From JBDSGC01 sp046594105 (lineage in GTDB: Bacteria > Acidobacteriota > Thermoanaerobaculia > Gp7-AA8), in assembly GCA_046594105.1 (NCBI GenBank), contig JBKJQB010000180.1, forward strand, positions 1 through 12,604: a stretch of DNA of 12,604 nucleotides, given 5' to 3'. Positions 6,248 through 12,603 of this stretch are shown one piece after another (position 1 is the stretch's first letter; each line of letters starts with the position of its first letter). Below the pieces are notes generated by a model that was not told the origin of the DNA, did not search any database, and worked only from the letters and a program-made list of their open reading frames with translations. The position numbers were made by a program, and so were the translations under genes.

Positions 6248-6616
6248 TTACCAGTCGAAGGTCTTCTTCTTCCAGACGTAGACGTAGCCCACCGCCAGCA
6301 GCACGATGAACACCAGCATCTCGCCGAAAAGAAACATCCCGGAGGGCCCCCGGGCCGCCGAGCGGTAGATCACCGCCCACGGATAGAGGAACGCCGCTTC
6401 GATGTCGAAGAGGATGAACAGCATGGCAATCTGGTAGAAGCGGACGTTGACCCGCTTGCGGTTGCCATCGAGCATCGGCACACCGCTCTCGTACGGCGCC
6501 AGCTTCGCCGGATTGCGCTGGTGCTTGCCGAGAAACCAGCTCAGGCTGAGCATGATCGCCCCCATGCCGGCGGCAGCGATCAACATGAGCAGAATGGGTA
6601 GAAACGAGTGGGTCAT
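6248..6616 (-). CDS. nuoA: NADH-quinone oxidoreductase subunit A (122 aa)
   Basis: NuoA is a small membrane subunit of complex I at the junction of membrane and peripheral arms. Three hydrophobic helices are visible at about 4-28, 62-84 and 94-115. The conserved loop PYESG (41-45) and the acidic second helix FYQIAMLFILFDIEAAFLYP are diagnostic. It is first in the nuoA-nuoE-nuoF set. Upstream lie only 50 bp before a palindromic repeat element (6666-6799), so any promoter must lie in that short stretch or in the element itself. No good Shine-Dalgarno sequence precedes the ATG. Confidence 0.95.
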   Translation of the reverse strand: MTHSFLPILLMLIAAAGMGAIMLSLSWFLGKHQRNPAKLAPYESGVPMLDGNRKRVNVRFYQIAMLFILFDIEAAFLYPWAVIYRSAARGPSGMFLFGEMLVFIVLLAVGYVYVWKKKTFDW

Positions 6617-6628
6617 CAGCGGCGGGCA

Positions 6629-6657
6629 ATCCTAGTCGCAAACCAAGTGTGCAGCAA
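6629..6657 (-). promoter_or_regulatory. Possible nuoA promoter
   Basis: On the minus strand, TTGCTG (6657-6652) is followed after exactly 17 bases by TAGGAT (6634-6629), which ends 12 bases before the nuoA ATG. Three of six and four of six consensus bases match, so the spacing is the main support. Transcription would start about five bases before the ATG. The site lies between the palindromic element and nuoA. Confidence 0.35.
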
Positions 6658-6665
6658 GGCACGAT

Positions 6666-6799
6666 CGAGTCCCTTCTCTCCGCCGCAGCGGGGAGAAGGT
6701 GGCCGAAGGCCGGATGAGGGGTCGCACACTAATGCGGGAGAGACCCCTCACCCCCGCTTCGCGGACCCTCTCCCCGCTGTGCCGGGGAGAGGGAACTCG
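6666..6799 (+). repeat. Palindromic MITE-like element, copy A (about 134 bp)
   Basis: The ends are CGAGT (6666-6670) and ACTCG (6795-6799). The left part folds as CCTTCTCTCCGC (6672-6683) with GCGGGGAGAAGG (6688-6699); the right part folds as CCCTCTCCCC (6766-6775) with GGGGAGAGGG (6784-6793). In the middle TGAGGGGTC (6715-6723) pairs with GACCCCTCA (6742-6750). The phrase GGCCGAAGG and the middle inverted repeat also occur in copy B (12471-12603), which aligns with this one in reverse orientation along its full length. It carries no coding frame. It separates the STAS gene from nuoA and could block read-through, although there is no T-run of an intrinsic terminator. Confidence 0.75.
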
Positions 6800-6820
6800 C
6801 GTGAGGATGTGTCGCGCTTT

Positions 6821-6832
6821 CCTCAGCTGAGG
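6821..6832. repeat. 12-bp perfect palindrome CCTCAGCTGAGG
   Basis: A perfect palindrome lies 13 bases past the STAS stop codon. With no loop it is unlikely to be a terminator hairpin; a dimeric protein-binding site or chance are the alternatives. Confidence 0.3.
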
Positions 6833-6845
6833 TGGGATTGCGCTT

Positions 6846-7196
6846 TTACGCCGCGGAATCGGTCAGATAGCCCATGGCCGACTCGCGCGAGTCGAAGATC
6901 TTGAAGACCGTGTCCAGCTTGGTGATCTTCAGGAGGGCCAGGATCCGGTGGGAGGGTTTGACCAGGGCCATCTTCCGCTGGCGGTCTTCGAATTTCTGCA
7001 GGTAGCCGATGAGCTCCCCGAGCCCGGTGGAGTCCATGTAGTTGATGGCTTCGAAGTTGATCATCACCGGGCCGGTCTCTTCATTGAGGACCTTCTCGAG
7101 GTAGCTGGAAAACTCACGCGCGCTCTCGCCCAGCTTGATCACGCCCTGGATGTCCAGCACGGTGACGTCGTTCACTCGATTTTTGATGATGTTCAA
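6846..7196 (-). CDS. STAS-domain anti-sigma factor antagonist-like protein (116 aa)
   Basis: Single-domain STAS protein of the SpoIIAA/RsbV type. Such proteins bind an anti-sigma (serine kinase) factor when a conserved serine is unphosphorylated and so release the sigma factor. The signature is NYMDSTGLGELIG, with the phosphorylatable residue at Ser56 in D55-S56-T57-G58. The flanking strand VMINFEAI and the C-terminal helix pattern also fit. The start is TTG at 7196, supported by AAGGAG eight bases upstream. No anti-sigma kinase of the RsbW/SpoIIAB type or PP2C phosphatase lies nearby. The neighbours upstream are a holin-like membrane protein (54 bp) and a Ser/Thr kinase. Partner unknown; it may act with unlinked regulators. 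Confidence 0.9.
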   Translation of the reverse strand: MNIIKNRVNDVTVLDIQGVIKLGESAREFSSYLEKVLNEETGPVMINFEAINYMDSTGLGELIGYLQKFEDRQRKMALVKPSHRILALLKITKLDTVFKIFDSRESAMGYLTDSAA

Positions 7197-7204
7197 ACGG
7201 AAGG

Positions 7205-7210
7205 CTCCTT
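7205..7210 (-). promoter_or_regulatory. Ribosome binding site fixing the TTG start of the STAS gene
   Basis: AAGGAG on the minus strand is separated by eight bases from the TTG at 7196-7194, the ideal spacing. The reading Leu/Met-Asn-Ile-Ile from this TTG gives a full first beta strand of the STAS fold. Confidence 0.8.
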
Positions 7211-7250
7211 GCGGGCCGTAGTGTACGCAAACCGCTGCGGGGCGTCTAGG

Positions 7251-7598
7251 TTATCGCTCCCGCGCGGCGCCGATCCTGCTGGTGACCCACGAAACGATGG
7301 TCAGCACGATGGCCCCGATGATCGCTGCCACGAACGAGTCGATGCGGAAACCGGGGACCAGCCAGGCCGTGAGCTCGATCATGATCGCGTTCAGGATCAG
7401 CAGGAACAGTCCCAGGGTGACCACGGTGATCGGCAACGTCAACACGAACAGAATGGGCCGCACGATGGCGTTGAGCAGCCCCAGAACCAGCGCGGCGATG
7501 GCCAGCGTGATCAGCGAGTTGGTGTGGAAGCCTGGCACCAGTTTCACCACGATGAAGAGGGCCAGGGTGTTGAGGAGCCAGCGAATGATCAGATGCAT
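7251..7598 (-). CDS. Phage-holin superfamily IV-type membrane protein (115 aa)
   Basis: A very hydrophobic protein with four predicted membrane helices at about 4-22, 28-46, 50-78 and 88-107. It fits the small family annotated as 'phage holin family protein' or mycobacterial four-TMS holin (PF04020). The motifs are NAIVRPIL after helix 2 and a repeated VPGF (21-24 and 81-84), each followed by a Ser-containing helix, which indicates an internal two-fold repeat with an offset of 60 residues. Despite the name, these genes are widespread on chromosomes away from prophages and their role is not established; no phage gene is seen here. The ATG follows AAGGGAG six bases upstream. It lies between the Ser/Thr kinase and the STAS gene. 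Confidence 0.85.
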   Translation of the reverse strand: MHLIIRWLLNTLALFIVVKLVPGFHTNSLITLAIAALVLGLLNAIVRPILFVLTLPITVVTLGLFLLILNAIMIELTAWLVPGFRIDSFVAAIIGAIVLTIVSWVTSRIGAARER

Positions 7599-7649
7599 GC
7601 CCTGCTCCCTTGAAAAGCGCGTGCCCGTTCGGACGCACCTCCCACAGGA

Positions 7650-10277
7650 TCATTGACTCTGCACCATGCGAGGCCAGTTGATCACCACGTGGAACGGCGT
7701 CTCGCGATTTGCATTCGCTTTGGTCACCACGAGAAACCGCTGGCCATCGTGGCTGACCGCCACAACGGGTGAGGAGATTCCCTCCGGCATCGCCGAGCTG
7801 TCGCATCGGAAGAGTGCCTGAGGCGGATCCGACGTCAGCGACTCGCCGAGGCGCACGGGAGCCATCATGAACATTCCATCGGGCGCAACATAGAAAATCG
7901 TGTTGCCGTCACGGCCCCACTTCGGGTCAACGCCGCCGGCCGTCGAGATTTGCCACTGCTCTCCACTGTCCGGGAAGCGGCGCACGTAGATTTGGCCGGC
8001 GGACAAATAGGCGATCCAATGGCCGTCGGGCGAGAACGCAGGCTCCCAGTCGTTCGTTGGAGTCCGCAGAAATACTGACTCGCGGTGGTCGGCCAGGGAA
8101 ATCAGCATCAGGTCCACACCGGACTGGGGAAATTGCTCGCCTGTGACGACATACCTGCTGTCGGGCGAGACATCAAACGATTCCTTGAAGTTGTCCGAAA
8201 GGAAGACCGTCTCTGCCTTTGCGCTGCCTGTGACCGGGCGGCTGTACAAATCGGCGACTCCCGATCCAGCATGCGCGTAAAAGAGCCGCTTACCATCGGA
8301 GGACCATCGCACCACTCCATAGTGCCCATCGAAGGTGAAACGTGAGGTTGCCGACGTGCCGATATCATGGAGCCAGATATCGGCATGCTGCGGGTCGCCG
8401 TCTTCGGCCTGGGTGATGGCCAGGCGCTTTCCGTCAGGCGAGATGCTTGCGGCAATGAAGTAGCCGGGCTCCGCTTCGGATCCGATGATCTTGCCGCCGC
8501 GATCGACCCATTGCATCTGCACCAGCGGACGATTCGGAGGGAGATAGACCAGAATCCCATTCGTCGAGGTGCTGTAGTACGCCATATTTCTGTCGGGGTA
8601 ATAACCGACTTTCCCAATCGGCAACCCGATCGCCTCGCCAGTGATCCGGAGATTCTGCGCGTCGAAAGGGACCGCCATCAGCAACTCACCCCGACTGAAA
8701 ACCAGCCACCCGGGAGCAACGTAGGACGCATTGGAAGCGTCCTCGACGATCAGTTTCGGCGTGGGCGAATCGAGCGACGCGGCAAGGACAGCCGAGTGAT
8801 CTTTGTTCCGGCTGACGTACAGGAAGTGCCGGCCGTCCGGCAGAAAGGAAGGCCAGCGCTGCGCGCGGCTTCCATCGAGGGAGGTCACCGCGACCGGCGT
8901 GCCGCCCGCCGACGAGACCTTCGCGATGCTCGAATAGAAAGTGGGAGCCAGAAGGATCGTGCCGTCGCGATTCCAGGTGCCGCCTCGTCCGCTGGCGGCA
9001 TCGCAGATCACCTGAACGGGACCGCCGTCAGCGGGGATCTTTTTCAGTTTTCCCGCGGCAAAGAATCCGATGGACTTCCCGTCCGGAGACCAGAATGGAT
9101 ACGCCGCGCCGTTCGTCTCGGGCAACGGCGTTGCGTCCATCGAGTCGAACGATCGAAGCCAGAGTTGCCGGCCCGACGTCACCGTGCGCAGAGCCATGAC
9201 CACTCGGGATCCGTCCGGGGAGACCGCCAGGCCGCCATTGTCGAAACGAAAGGTGTCGGTGTTTGGAGGAAGCGAGATCGGGAATCGCATCAACGGTGGC
9301 TTTCGCGACGCCGCGCGCCAGTACAGCGGAGCGACGACAGCGAGAGCGACGGCCAGGGCCGCGGCCGCCGCCCACGCCATCCGCTCGCGCACTCTTCGCC
9401 GCATCGTGAGCGGGGTGGCCACACCGGCCTGCGATCCCGCTTCGCCAATCCATCGCAGTTCTTCGGCGATGTCGCTGGCGCTCTGCCAGCGATCGTCAGG
9501 ATCTTTGGCCAGGCATTTCTTCACCACGTGCTCGAGCGCGGGAGGAGTGAGCGGCTGAATCTGCGTCATCGGCGCCGGCTCCCCGCTCACGATTGCGGCG
9601 ATGAGACTGGTCTTGTTCTTTCCCTCGAAGGCGCGCTTTCCCGTGGCCATCTCATACAGCACGCAGCCGAAGGCGAAGATGTCGGTGCGTGCGTCCGGCT
9701 CCTCCCCGGCGAGCTGCTCGGGAGCCATGTACTGGAACGTGCCGACGATGGTCCCTTCCTGAGTGAGAGGCTTGTGGAGTGTGGGGCTGCCTTCACCGCC
9801 CGGCGAGGGCGGCGCAATCCCTTTGGCCAGGCCGAAGTCGAGCAGCTTCGCGCCAGCCTTGGTGATCATGATGTTGCCCGGCTTCAGATCGCGATGGACC
9901 ACCCCTCCCCGATGCGCTTTCCCGAGCGCCTCGGCGATCTGCGCGCCGTACTTGAGAATCTCGTTCACCGGCAGCGGCCCGCGGCCCACTCGATCGGCGA
10001 GCGACTCCCCTTCGAGCAGCTCCATCACCAGGTACCCGTCCCCGACATCGAACAGCGTGCAGATGTGCGGGTGGTTGAGCTGCGAAATCGTTCTTGCCTC
10101 GCGCTCAAAGCGGGCCTTGAACTGCGCGTTCTGCGCGAATTCAAGAGGAAGAATCTTGATGGCCACGCTGCGATCAAGCCGCGTGTCGCGCGCCTTGTAG
10201 ACCTCTCCCATCCCGCCCGCCCCGATGGGAGCGAGGATCTCGTAAGGCCCCAGGCGGGTACCGGAACTCAAGGTCAT
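7650..10277 (-). CDS. Transmembrane Ser/Thr protein kinase with periplasmic TolB/PD40-like propeller (875 aa)
   Basis: A Hanks-type kinase that phosphorylates proteins in the cytoplasm. The kinase domain (about 11-275) has the glycine loop GAGGMGEV (19-26), Lys41 in VAIK, Glu60, HRDLKPGN (128-135), DFG (147-149) and APEQ (185-188), so it should be active. A linker leads to one membrane helix (about 301-320). The remainder (about 340-865) is a propeller-like sensor with around ten SPDG-type turns, for example at 353, 397, 612 and 749, typical of PD40/TolB repeats and likely periplasmic. The architecture is strongly expanded in Acidobacteria. The activation segment is long and Ser/Thr-rich (150-181). 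The ATG at 10277 has no ribosome binding site but a perfect TATAAT eleven bases upstream. The holin-like gene follows after 51 bp. Substrate and signal are unknown. Confidence 0.95.
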   Translation of the reverse strand: MTLSSGTRLGPYEILAPIGAGGMGEVYKARDTRLDRSVAIKILPLEFAQNAQFKARFEREARTISQLNHPHICTLFDVGDGYLVMELLEGESLADRVGRGPLPVNEILKYGAQIAEALGKAHRGGVVHRDLKPGNIMITKAGAKLLDFGLAKGIAPPSPGGEGSPTLHKPLTQEGTIVGTFQYMAPEQLAGEEPDARTDIFAFGCVLYEMATGKRAFEGKNKTSLIAAIVSGEPAPMTQIQPLTPPALEHVVKKCLAKDPDDRWQSASDIAEELRWIGEAGSQAGVATPLTMRRRVRERMAWAAAAALAVALAVVAPLYWRAASRKPPLMRFPISLPPNTDTFRFDNGGLAVSPDGSRVVMALRTVTSGRQLWLRSFDSMDATPLPETNGAAYPFWSPDGKSIGFFAAGKLKKIPADGGPVQVICDAASGRGGTWNRDGTILLAPTFYSSIAKVSSAGGTPVAVTSLDGSRAQRWPSFLPDGRHFLYVSRNKDHSAVLAASLDSPTPKLIVEDASNASYVAPGWLVFSRGELLMAVPFDAQNLRITGEAIGLPIGKVGYYPDRNMAYYSTSTNGILVYLPPNRPLVQMQWVDRGGKIIGSEAEPGYFIAASISPDGKRLAITQAEDGDPQHADIWLHDIGTSATSRFTFDGHYGVVRWSSDGKRLFYAHAGSGVADLYSRPVTGSAKAETVFLSDNFKESFDVSPDSRYVVTGEQFPQSGVDLMLISLADHRESVFLRTPTNDWEPAFSPDGHWIAYLSAGQIYVRRFPDSGEQWQISTAGGVDPKWGRDGNTIFYVAPDGMFMMAPVRLGESLTSDPPQALFRCDSSAMPEGISSPVVAVSHDGQRFLVVTKANANRETPFHVVINWPRMVQSQ

Positions 10278-10288
10278 GAAGATGGCAG

Positions 10289-10294
10289 ATTATA
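10289..10294 (-). promoter_or_regulatory. Probable -10 box (TATAAT) of the kinase gene
   Basis: A perfect TATAAT ends eleven bases before the kinase ATG. No convincing -35 hexamer is seen at 16-18 bp and no ribosome binding site lies between, so the leader would be about five bases. Confidence 0.45.
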
Positions 10295-10670
10295 GGAGGC
10301 CACGCGCATCACAGGCGAGCGAACGTACTCCCAGAGAAGTTTTCCAGGGTCACCCATTGGGCGTCTGAGTCAAGTGGGCGATGCGTTTGGGCGTGGGCGG
10401 ATTCAGGCGCGCATTGCCATGGTCAAGCCCTCGTAGATAGCAGCTCCAAGCCCGCGAACATCATCAGCTTCTGCGGCTGGTGAACATGTACGCACGGGCG
10501 CCGAGTATGAATAGGAACTTCCGTGTCGACGAGGGGGGGAAGGCCTTCGTTTTGTGATGAAGCGATCATTGACCCCCGGCCGCCGCGCGAACACCGAAGG
10601 TCTGACGCCGATCAGCCCGTCCCATCCTGGATCTAGCTAAGTACGTTCCGAAGCGTAACCTCGCGAGGCC

Positions 10671-10702
10671 CATGATTGTCGCCGGTTCGGCGCTGAATCA
10701 TG
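10671..10702. other. Stem-loop just downstream of the peptidase gene
   Basis: CATGATT (10671-10677) pairs with AATCATG (10696-10702), and inside them CGCCG pairs with CGGCG around a GTT loop. It begins 15 bases after the peptidase stop, where a terminator is expected, but no T-run follows on the minus strand. Two perfect 10-bp palindromes sit beside it: CCTCGCGAGG (10659-10668) and CATGTACATG (10699-10708). Transcript end, RNA-stabilising hairpin or protein site are all possible. Confidence 0.4.
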
Positions 10703-10716
10703 TACATGCCGTCCCC

Positions 10717-12231
10717 TCACCTCCCGAACGCCCCCACCACCCGCCTTCCCGTCGCCAGATCCACGAGCGCGCGTAACAACACGCGTTCGCCGCGTTCGAG
10801 GTCGGCGATGGGGGCTCTTTCGTTGACGTCGTGGCCCGGGTAGGGCTTGTCGGGGAACCACATGCCGAAGGCGATGGAGTTTGGGAGTCGCTTCGCGTAC
10901 GTTCCGCCGCCGGAGATGGCGGGCTTCGGGTTCTTTTCGCCGGTGGCCGCTGCGTAGTCTTTGAGGAGGCGTTTCACCAGCTTGCCTTTGGGGTCGAAGG
11001 CCAGGGGTTCATCCGCGTAGAAACCACCGGGGATCAGCATCGCGCCGAGTTGTTCGTTGAACTCGGCAACCTTTCGTTCCAGCAGCGCTTTCAGTTGCGG
11101 GCCGGTTCTTGGGGGGATGCGTCTCACATTGATTGTTAACGTGCTGCGGTCGGCGTGGTCCGTATCTCGCTTGATGGTGGCCACGTTCACCGCGTACGTG
11201 CCCCAGAGCGGGTCGTAATCGGTGATGCCGAGGGCGGTGCCGGTGAGGTCGCGACCAGCCTGGCGGGCGAAGGCGAGGAGGTCGGCGGCGCCGCCGGGGT
11301 TGAGTTGGCCTTCCATCACGATGGCCAGCGCTACCAGCGCGTTGCGGCCGCCACTCAGGTTGACGCCAGCGTGTGCTGATTGTCCGTAGGCCACTACGCG
11401 CAACTCATCGGCCTCCGCTTTGGTGACCAGCCTTGTTCCTTCCGGCAGCTTGATCGCGCGCAGTGCTTTCTCCAGCGTCTCCCACGCCGCCGTTCCTTCC
11501 GCCCATCGCAGCTTCGCCTCGGCGCGATCGGGAACGATGCTCGTGGCCAGGCCGGCGTCGAGCGTGCTGACGAGCCACGGCTTTGCGTCCTTCTTCGTGG
11601 TAAGGATGCGATCGTTCATCGTCGTGGTGACCGTGAGGGAGTTCCAGGCCTTCTCCCCCACCACCACCGGGAAGTTGGAGTCGAGGACGAGTGAGTAGTC
11701 GGGGGCGGCATGCGTTTTCAGATACGTGCCGATGTCGGTGGAGCCCGACTCCTCGTCGCTGCCGACCAGCAGCCGCACGGTGTGCGTGCGTTTGATGCCG
11801 CTCGCTTTCAGCGCGTGCATGGCCAGCAGCGCCTGCACCAGCGGACCTTTGTCGTCGGCCGCTCCCCTGCCGTAGACGAAGCCGCCCTCGACCTTGCCGG
11901 AGAAGGGCGGGAAGGACCAGGCGTCGGCATCGACCGGCTGCACGTCGCCGTGAACGACCAGCCCGAGGATGGGGGCGTTTTGATCAGCCGCAGTCAGCTC
12001 GATCTCGGTGACCGGGCCTGCGTCGCGGAAGGTGAGCCCGAGGGTTTCGCTGGTGCGCTTGAGCCAGGCGACCTGTTCTCGCCGTGCGTCGTCATCGCCG
12101 GCGACCGTCGGAAAGTGCAGGACTTCGACAAGGAGGGGGACCAGTCTTTTCGCGTCGTCCTTCTGGTAGGCGCGCTCGACGGCGCGCAGGTTGGAGGAGA
12201 GGGTGGCGGCGAGGAGGAGCGGGATGAGCAT
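10717..12231 (-). CDS. M20-family (PepV-like) di-zinc dipeptidase (504 aa)
   Basis: A co-catalytic zinc peptidase that cleaves dipeptides or related short substrates. The metal-site motifs are all visible: His94 and Asp96 in VVHGDVQPVD, bridging Asp126 in GAADDKGP, general base Glu160 and ligand Glu161 in GSDEESGS, Asp184 in LVLDSNFP, and His467 in GHDVNERAPI. GQSAHAG (283-289) is the dimerisation-domain histidine motif and ISGGGTYAKRLPN (439-451) belongs to the C-terminal catalytic part. Length and order match the PepV/Sapep branch. The N-terminus MLIPLLLAATLSS is hydrophobic but short and lacks an early positive charge, so export is uncertain. There is no Shine-Dalgarno sequence; CACAAT ends six bases before the ATG. 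Upstream lies a repeat-rich region with a 22-bp tandem array. Confidence 0.93.
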   Translation of the reverse strand: MLIPLLLAATLSSNLRAVERAYQKDDAKRLVPLLVEVLHFPTVAGDDDARREQVAWLKRTSETLGLTFRDAGPVTEIELTAADQNAPILGLVVHGDVQPVDADAWSFPPFSGKVEGGFVYGRGAADDKGPLVQALLAMHALKASGIKRTHTVRLLVGSDEESGSTDIGTYLKTHAAPDYSLVLDSNFPVVVGEKAWNSLTVTTTMNDRILTTKKDAKPWLVSTLDAGLATSIVPDRAEAKLRWAEGTAAWETLEKALRAIKLPEGTRLVTKAEADELRVVAYGQSAHAGVNLSGGRNALVALAIVMEGQLNPGGAADLLAFARQAGRDLTGTALGITDYDPLWGTYAVNVATIKRDTDHADRSTLTINVRRIPPRTGPQLKALLERKVAEFNEQLGAMLIPGGFYADEPLAFDPKGKLVKRLLKDYAAATGEKNPKPAISGGGTYAKRLPNSIAFGMWFPDKPYPGHDVNERAPIADLERGERVLLRALVDLATGRRVVGAFGR

Positions 12232-12254
12232 GGAGTGATTGTGGCCGAAAATCC

Positions 12255-12290
12255 GCCGGCACGGCGGCCGGCACGGCCGGCGGCGTTGGT
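12255..12290. repeat. GC-rich palindromic repeat, copy 2, with a 12-bp tandem duplication
   Basis: GCCGGCACGGCG (12255-12266) and GCCGGCACGGCC (12267-12278) are adjacent near-identical 12-mers. From 12266 to 12290 the sequence matches 1699-1723 at 24 of 25 positions in the same orientation. It lies 24 bp upstream of the peptidase start. Confidence 0.6.
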
Positions 12291-12348
12291 GCGCAACGCG
12301 TCCGCCACGATTTCGTCTCGGCCGCGCTCACTCGATCGCGTGATTAGA

Positions 12349-12436
12349 AGCGAGGGCACTGCGCAGGAGAAGTGAGCGCACAGCGCAGGATAAGCAAGGG
12401 CACTGCGCGGGACGAGCGACGGCACTGCGCGGGAAA
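12349..12436. repeat. Four 22-bp tandem repeats upstream of the peptidase gene
   Basis: Four units run without gaps: 12349-12370, 12371-12392, 12393-12414 and 12415-12436. The shared pattern is AGCGAGGGCACTGCGCGGGA plus two variable bases. Unit 2 is the most divergent. Each unit has a near-palindromic core GCACTGCGC. A period of 22 bp is not a multiple of three, so this is not a coding repeat, and it is close to two turns of the helix, which would place equal sites on the same face of the DNA. It begins 118 bp upstream of the peptidase ATG. Confidence 0.85.
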
Positions 12437-12470
12437 CGCAGCGATTGATGGTGAGAACGGGAGCCTCCCG

Positions 12471-12603
12471 ATCGAGTGTCCTTCTCCCCGCGCACGGGGA
12501 GAAGGTCCCCGAAGCGGGGATGAGGGGTCCTGTTTGGTGGCGTGAGCGCCCCTCATCTGCCTTCGGCCCCTTCTCCCCGTGCGCGGGGAGAAGGACGCTC
12601 GAT
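12471..12603 (-). repeat. Palindromic MITE-like element, copy B (133 bp)
   Basis: The two ends are 35-bp inverted repeats, 12471-12505 and 12569-12603, matching at 34 of 35 positions. Each arm is itself a hairpin (CCTTCTCCCCG, then CGGGGAGAAGG). Inside, GATGAGGGG (12519-12527) pairs with CCCCTCATC (12549-12557). Read on the minus strand it aligns along its whole length with copy A at 6666-6799, sharing the end, hairpin, GGCCGAAGG and GATGAGGGG blocks. It holds no coding frame, so it would need a transposase from elsewhere to move. It ends one base before the window edge. Confidence 0.8.

Larger units (their letters stand above)
10278..10716. other. 439-bp stretch without a convincing gene
   Basis: Between the peptidase stop and the kinase start I find no supported coding region. 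The longest frame on the minus strand (10594-10403, 63 codons, GTG start, no ribosome binding site) encodes an Arg/Ser/Pro-rich peptide that then turns into AADDVRGLGAAIYEGL-like sequence of better quality (its C-terminal third); this may be a decayed gene remnant. The left end holds the kinase's TATAAT box, and the right end holds palindromes at 10659-10668, 10671-10702 and 10699-10708. Base composition is slightly lower in GC than the flanking genes. Confidence 0.5.

Noticed and set aside
6671..6793. Intrinsic terminator or attenuator for nuoA
   Set aside because: The hairpins have no T-run on either strand, and the whole unit recurs at 12471-12603, so a dispersed element explains it better.
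7251..7598. Prophage lysis gene
   Set aside because: The holin-type name comes from the family only. No endolysin, structural phage gene or integrase is nearby, and such proteins are common on chromosomes.
8367..10295. A 642-codon open frame on the plus strand
   Set aside because: It is antisense to the kinase, which has a complete set of catalytic motifs and a full-length propeller; the plus-strand peptide is rich in Arg, His and Asp without domain structure.
10403..10594. A 63-codon minus-strand frame in the gap between kinase and peptidase
   Set aside because: It has a GTG start, no ribosome binding site and an Arg/Ser/Pro-rich first half; kept only as a possible remnant, not as a gene.
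12349..12436. CRISPR array
   Set aside because: The four 22-bp units are contiguous with no spacers, and no cas gene is present.
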